DNA of 7,373 nucleotides from assembly GCA_014376885.1 (NCBI GenBank), contig JACMQR010000229.1:1-7373 (forward strand), given 5' to 3'. How positions within the stretch are numbered: the stretch's first letter is position 1; each line of letters begins with the position of its first letter. This document shows, piece after piece, positions 6,557 to 7,373 of the stretch. A program made the position numbers and the translations under genes. Source of the stretch: Polaromonas sp. Its GTDB lineage: Bacteria; Pseudomonadota; Gammaproteobacteria; Burkholderiales; Burkholderiaceae_C. Below the pieces are notes generated by a model, which worked only from the letters and a program-made list of their open reading frames with translations, was not told the DNA's origin and did not search any database.

Positions 6557-7373
6557 TCAGGATAAGACGCTTTTGACGCTGCCCGGCACAATTTTGGCGC
6601 CCCAGTTGCGGACCATGTCCTGCACAAACGGATCGTCCTGGATCAACCGCTCCGCAGCGCTCTGGCGCTCGGCCAGAGCCGCGCTGTTGCGGCGCGCCGG
6701 CGAGTCGGTCACCGGCCCCAGTTGAACCACCAGCTCAACCGCGCTGTCAGCCAGCGCGACGCGCAGCGCCAGCTGCAGCTTTTCTCGGGCGGCGGGCTGG
6801 CTCAGCGACTCGCGTTCGACCTGCAGCGTCCAGACGCCTTCGCTGCAGCTGCACAGCTGCGATTGCAGGGCCAGCTCACGCGTCAGTGCAGCGACCGACT
6901 CGGCGGCGACCAGCTGATTGACCAGCTGCAGCCAGGTGTCGCCCAAAGAAGCAGACGGAACGGACCCGTCAGGCGCGGGCGGCGCCCCAGCCGGGGGCGG
7001 TACAGCTGGATCGGTACTGCTAGACTCTAAATTAATAGCAACAGAAGCAGACGAAGCAAGCACTAAAGCCTGATTTTGTTCATTTTTTTCAGAAAAATGC
7101 GGCGCAGCATCGGCAAGGACCGGCGCTTGAAGCAGGGGGGCTTTGGCCGCTGCCGCTAGCTCAGCAAGCGGCTTTTTTTCTGGCCCGGCGGCGTCCTCCG
7201 GCGCGGCGCGAACGGCAACCGGCCGGGCCGGCAACGGGCTTGGCAACGCAGCTCCCGGCGGCTTGAAGGCCAGCAGGCGCAGCAGCACCATGGTGAGCGC
7301 TGCATACTCGTCGGGTGCCAGGCCCAGGTCGCCGCGGCCGTGCAGGCACAGGCTGTAGAGCAGCTGGGTTTCA
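6557..7373 (-). CDS. dnaX: DNA polymerase III subunits tau/gamma, C-terminal part (5' end outside window)
   Basis: DnaX is the clamp-loader ATPase; its long form tau also ties the clamp loader to the polymerase alpha subunit and the helicase. The last 271 residues are visible. They open with the end of the clamp-loader collar domain (ETQLLYSLCLHGRGDLGL, then PDEYAALTMVLLRLLAFKP), pass through a long Ala/Pro-rich linker (about 38-150), and finish with the tau C-terminal domain (LGDTWLQLVNQLVAAESVAA, a WTLQVERESL strand, and the typical end DPFVQDMVRNWGAKIVPGSV). The ATPase domains lie outside the window. The frame continues unbroken to 7373; the Met codon at 7291 is internal, not a start. The linker holds a probable programmed -1 frameshift signal near 7172 and an AT-rich insert at about 7021-7090. 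It heads the dnaX-ybaB-recR operon. Identification is firm from the C-terminal motifs and synteny. Confidence 0.94.
   Translation of the reverse strand, partial: ETQLLYSLCLHGRGDLGLAPDEYAALTMVLLRLLAFKPPGAALPSPLPARPVAVRAAPEDAAGPEKKPLAELAAAAKAPLLQAPVLADAAPHFSEKNEQNQALVLASSASVAINLESSSTDPAVPPPAGAPPAPDGSVPSASLGDTWLQLVNQLVAAESVAALTRELALQSQLCSCSEGVWTLQVERESLSQPAAREKLQLALRVALADSAVELVVQLGPVTDSPARRNSAALAERQSAAERLIQDDPFVQDMVRNWGAKIVPGSVKSVLS
7021..7090 (+). repeat. AT-rich island in the dnaX linker, possibly a decayed dispersed repeat
   Basis: This stretch is clearly AT-rich within GC-rich DNA, and the dnaX codons in it are unlike the rest (TTA twice, many GCT, TCT, GTT, ATT and AAT). On the plus strand it contains AATTAATAGC (7030-7039) and CAAGCACTAAAGCC (about 7057-7070). 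These recall the ends of a dispersed repeat I remember from Comamonadaceae genomes (AATTAATAGC...CAAGCGCTAGAGCC), differing at two bases in the second block. That recollection is unverified. It codes in frame for an Ala/Ser-rich linker. Confidence 0.3.
7080..7090 (-). promoter_or_regulatory. dnaX: Second possible slippage site in dnaX, with immediate -1 stop
   Basis: The codons GAA AAA AAT again contain seven A in a row (7089-7083) with the heptamer A AAA AAT in register. A -1 slip, or RNA polymerase adding one A, gives AAA AAA TGA, a stop directly after the run (7082-7080). No purine-rich Shine-Dalgarno or strong downstream stem is visible. The run is instead the right arm of the weak A/T hairpin CATTTTT-CTGAA-AAAAATG. 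AAT in the A site is less slippery than AAG in bacteria. Confidence 0.35.
7152..7199 (-). promoter_or_regulatory. dnaX: Programmed -1 ribosomal frameshift signal in dnaX (makes a gamma-like product)
   Basis: In the zero frame the codons GAA AAA AAG contain the heptamer A AAA AAG (7178-7172), the same slippery sequence used in E. coli dnaX. After a -1 slip the ribosome reads Lys-Lys-Ala-Ala-Cys and meets TGA at 7163-7161. A perfect 6-bp stem GCCGCT/AGCGGC (7172-7167 with 7157-7152, 9-base loop) begins at the last base of the heptamer. A Shine-Dalgarno-like GGAGG sits upstream at 7199-7195, 16 bases before the heptamer. The stem is closer and the Shine-Dalgarno slightly farther than in E. coli, so efficiency is uncertain. 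The product would lack about the last 205 residues of tau. Confidence 0.72.

Overview
The window reads as chromosomal DNA of a GC-rich betaproteobacterium, most likely Burkholderiales/Comamonadaceae (Polaromonas- or Rhodoferax-like). This is judged from protein style, the order rnhA - YafS-type methyltransferase - gloB position - mltD, and a separate dnaX-ybaB-recR operon. The lineage is an inference from memory, not a search result.

Left part (1-3388): rnhA (3' end cut by the window edge) and a YafS-like methyltransferase are transcribed leftward. A lipoprotein MltD-type lytic transglycosylase with two LysM-like repeats is transcribed rightward. The gene expected between the methyltransferase and mltD is gloB (glyoxalase II). 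In its place is a shortened frame that still matches GloB at both ends, but it has lost the metal-binding motif, the whole middle of the protein and the final Trp codon (now TGA). I call it a gloB pseudogene. Its ancestral stop codon overlaps the mltD start as ATGA.

Middle part (3434-5360), all leftward: a 50-residue DUF3096-type membrane protein, an orphan Tat-exported substrate-binding protein of the NMT1/SsuA type with no transporter partners in view, and a MAPEG-family membrane protein. A likely intrinsic terminator lies after the binding-protein gene, and a bulged hairpin lies between recR and the MAPEG gene.

Right part (5434-7373), leftward: dnaX (C-terminal part only), ybaB and recR, a classic replication/repair operon. 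Inside dnaX is what looks like a complete programmed -1 frameshift signal: a Shine-Dalgarno-like GGAGG, the heptamer A AAA AAG in the zero frame, a stem-loop, and a -1 stop three codons on. It should produce a short gamma-like subunit beside tau. About 90 bases downstream a second A7 run (A AAA AAT) has an immediate -1 stop. It borders an AT-rich, rare-codon island that may be an absorbed dispersed repeat.

No tRNA, rRNA, CRISPR array, insertion sequence or phage gene is visible. The most interesting items are the gloB remnant and the dnaX recoding region. No evidently new multi-gene system is present.
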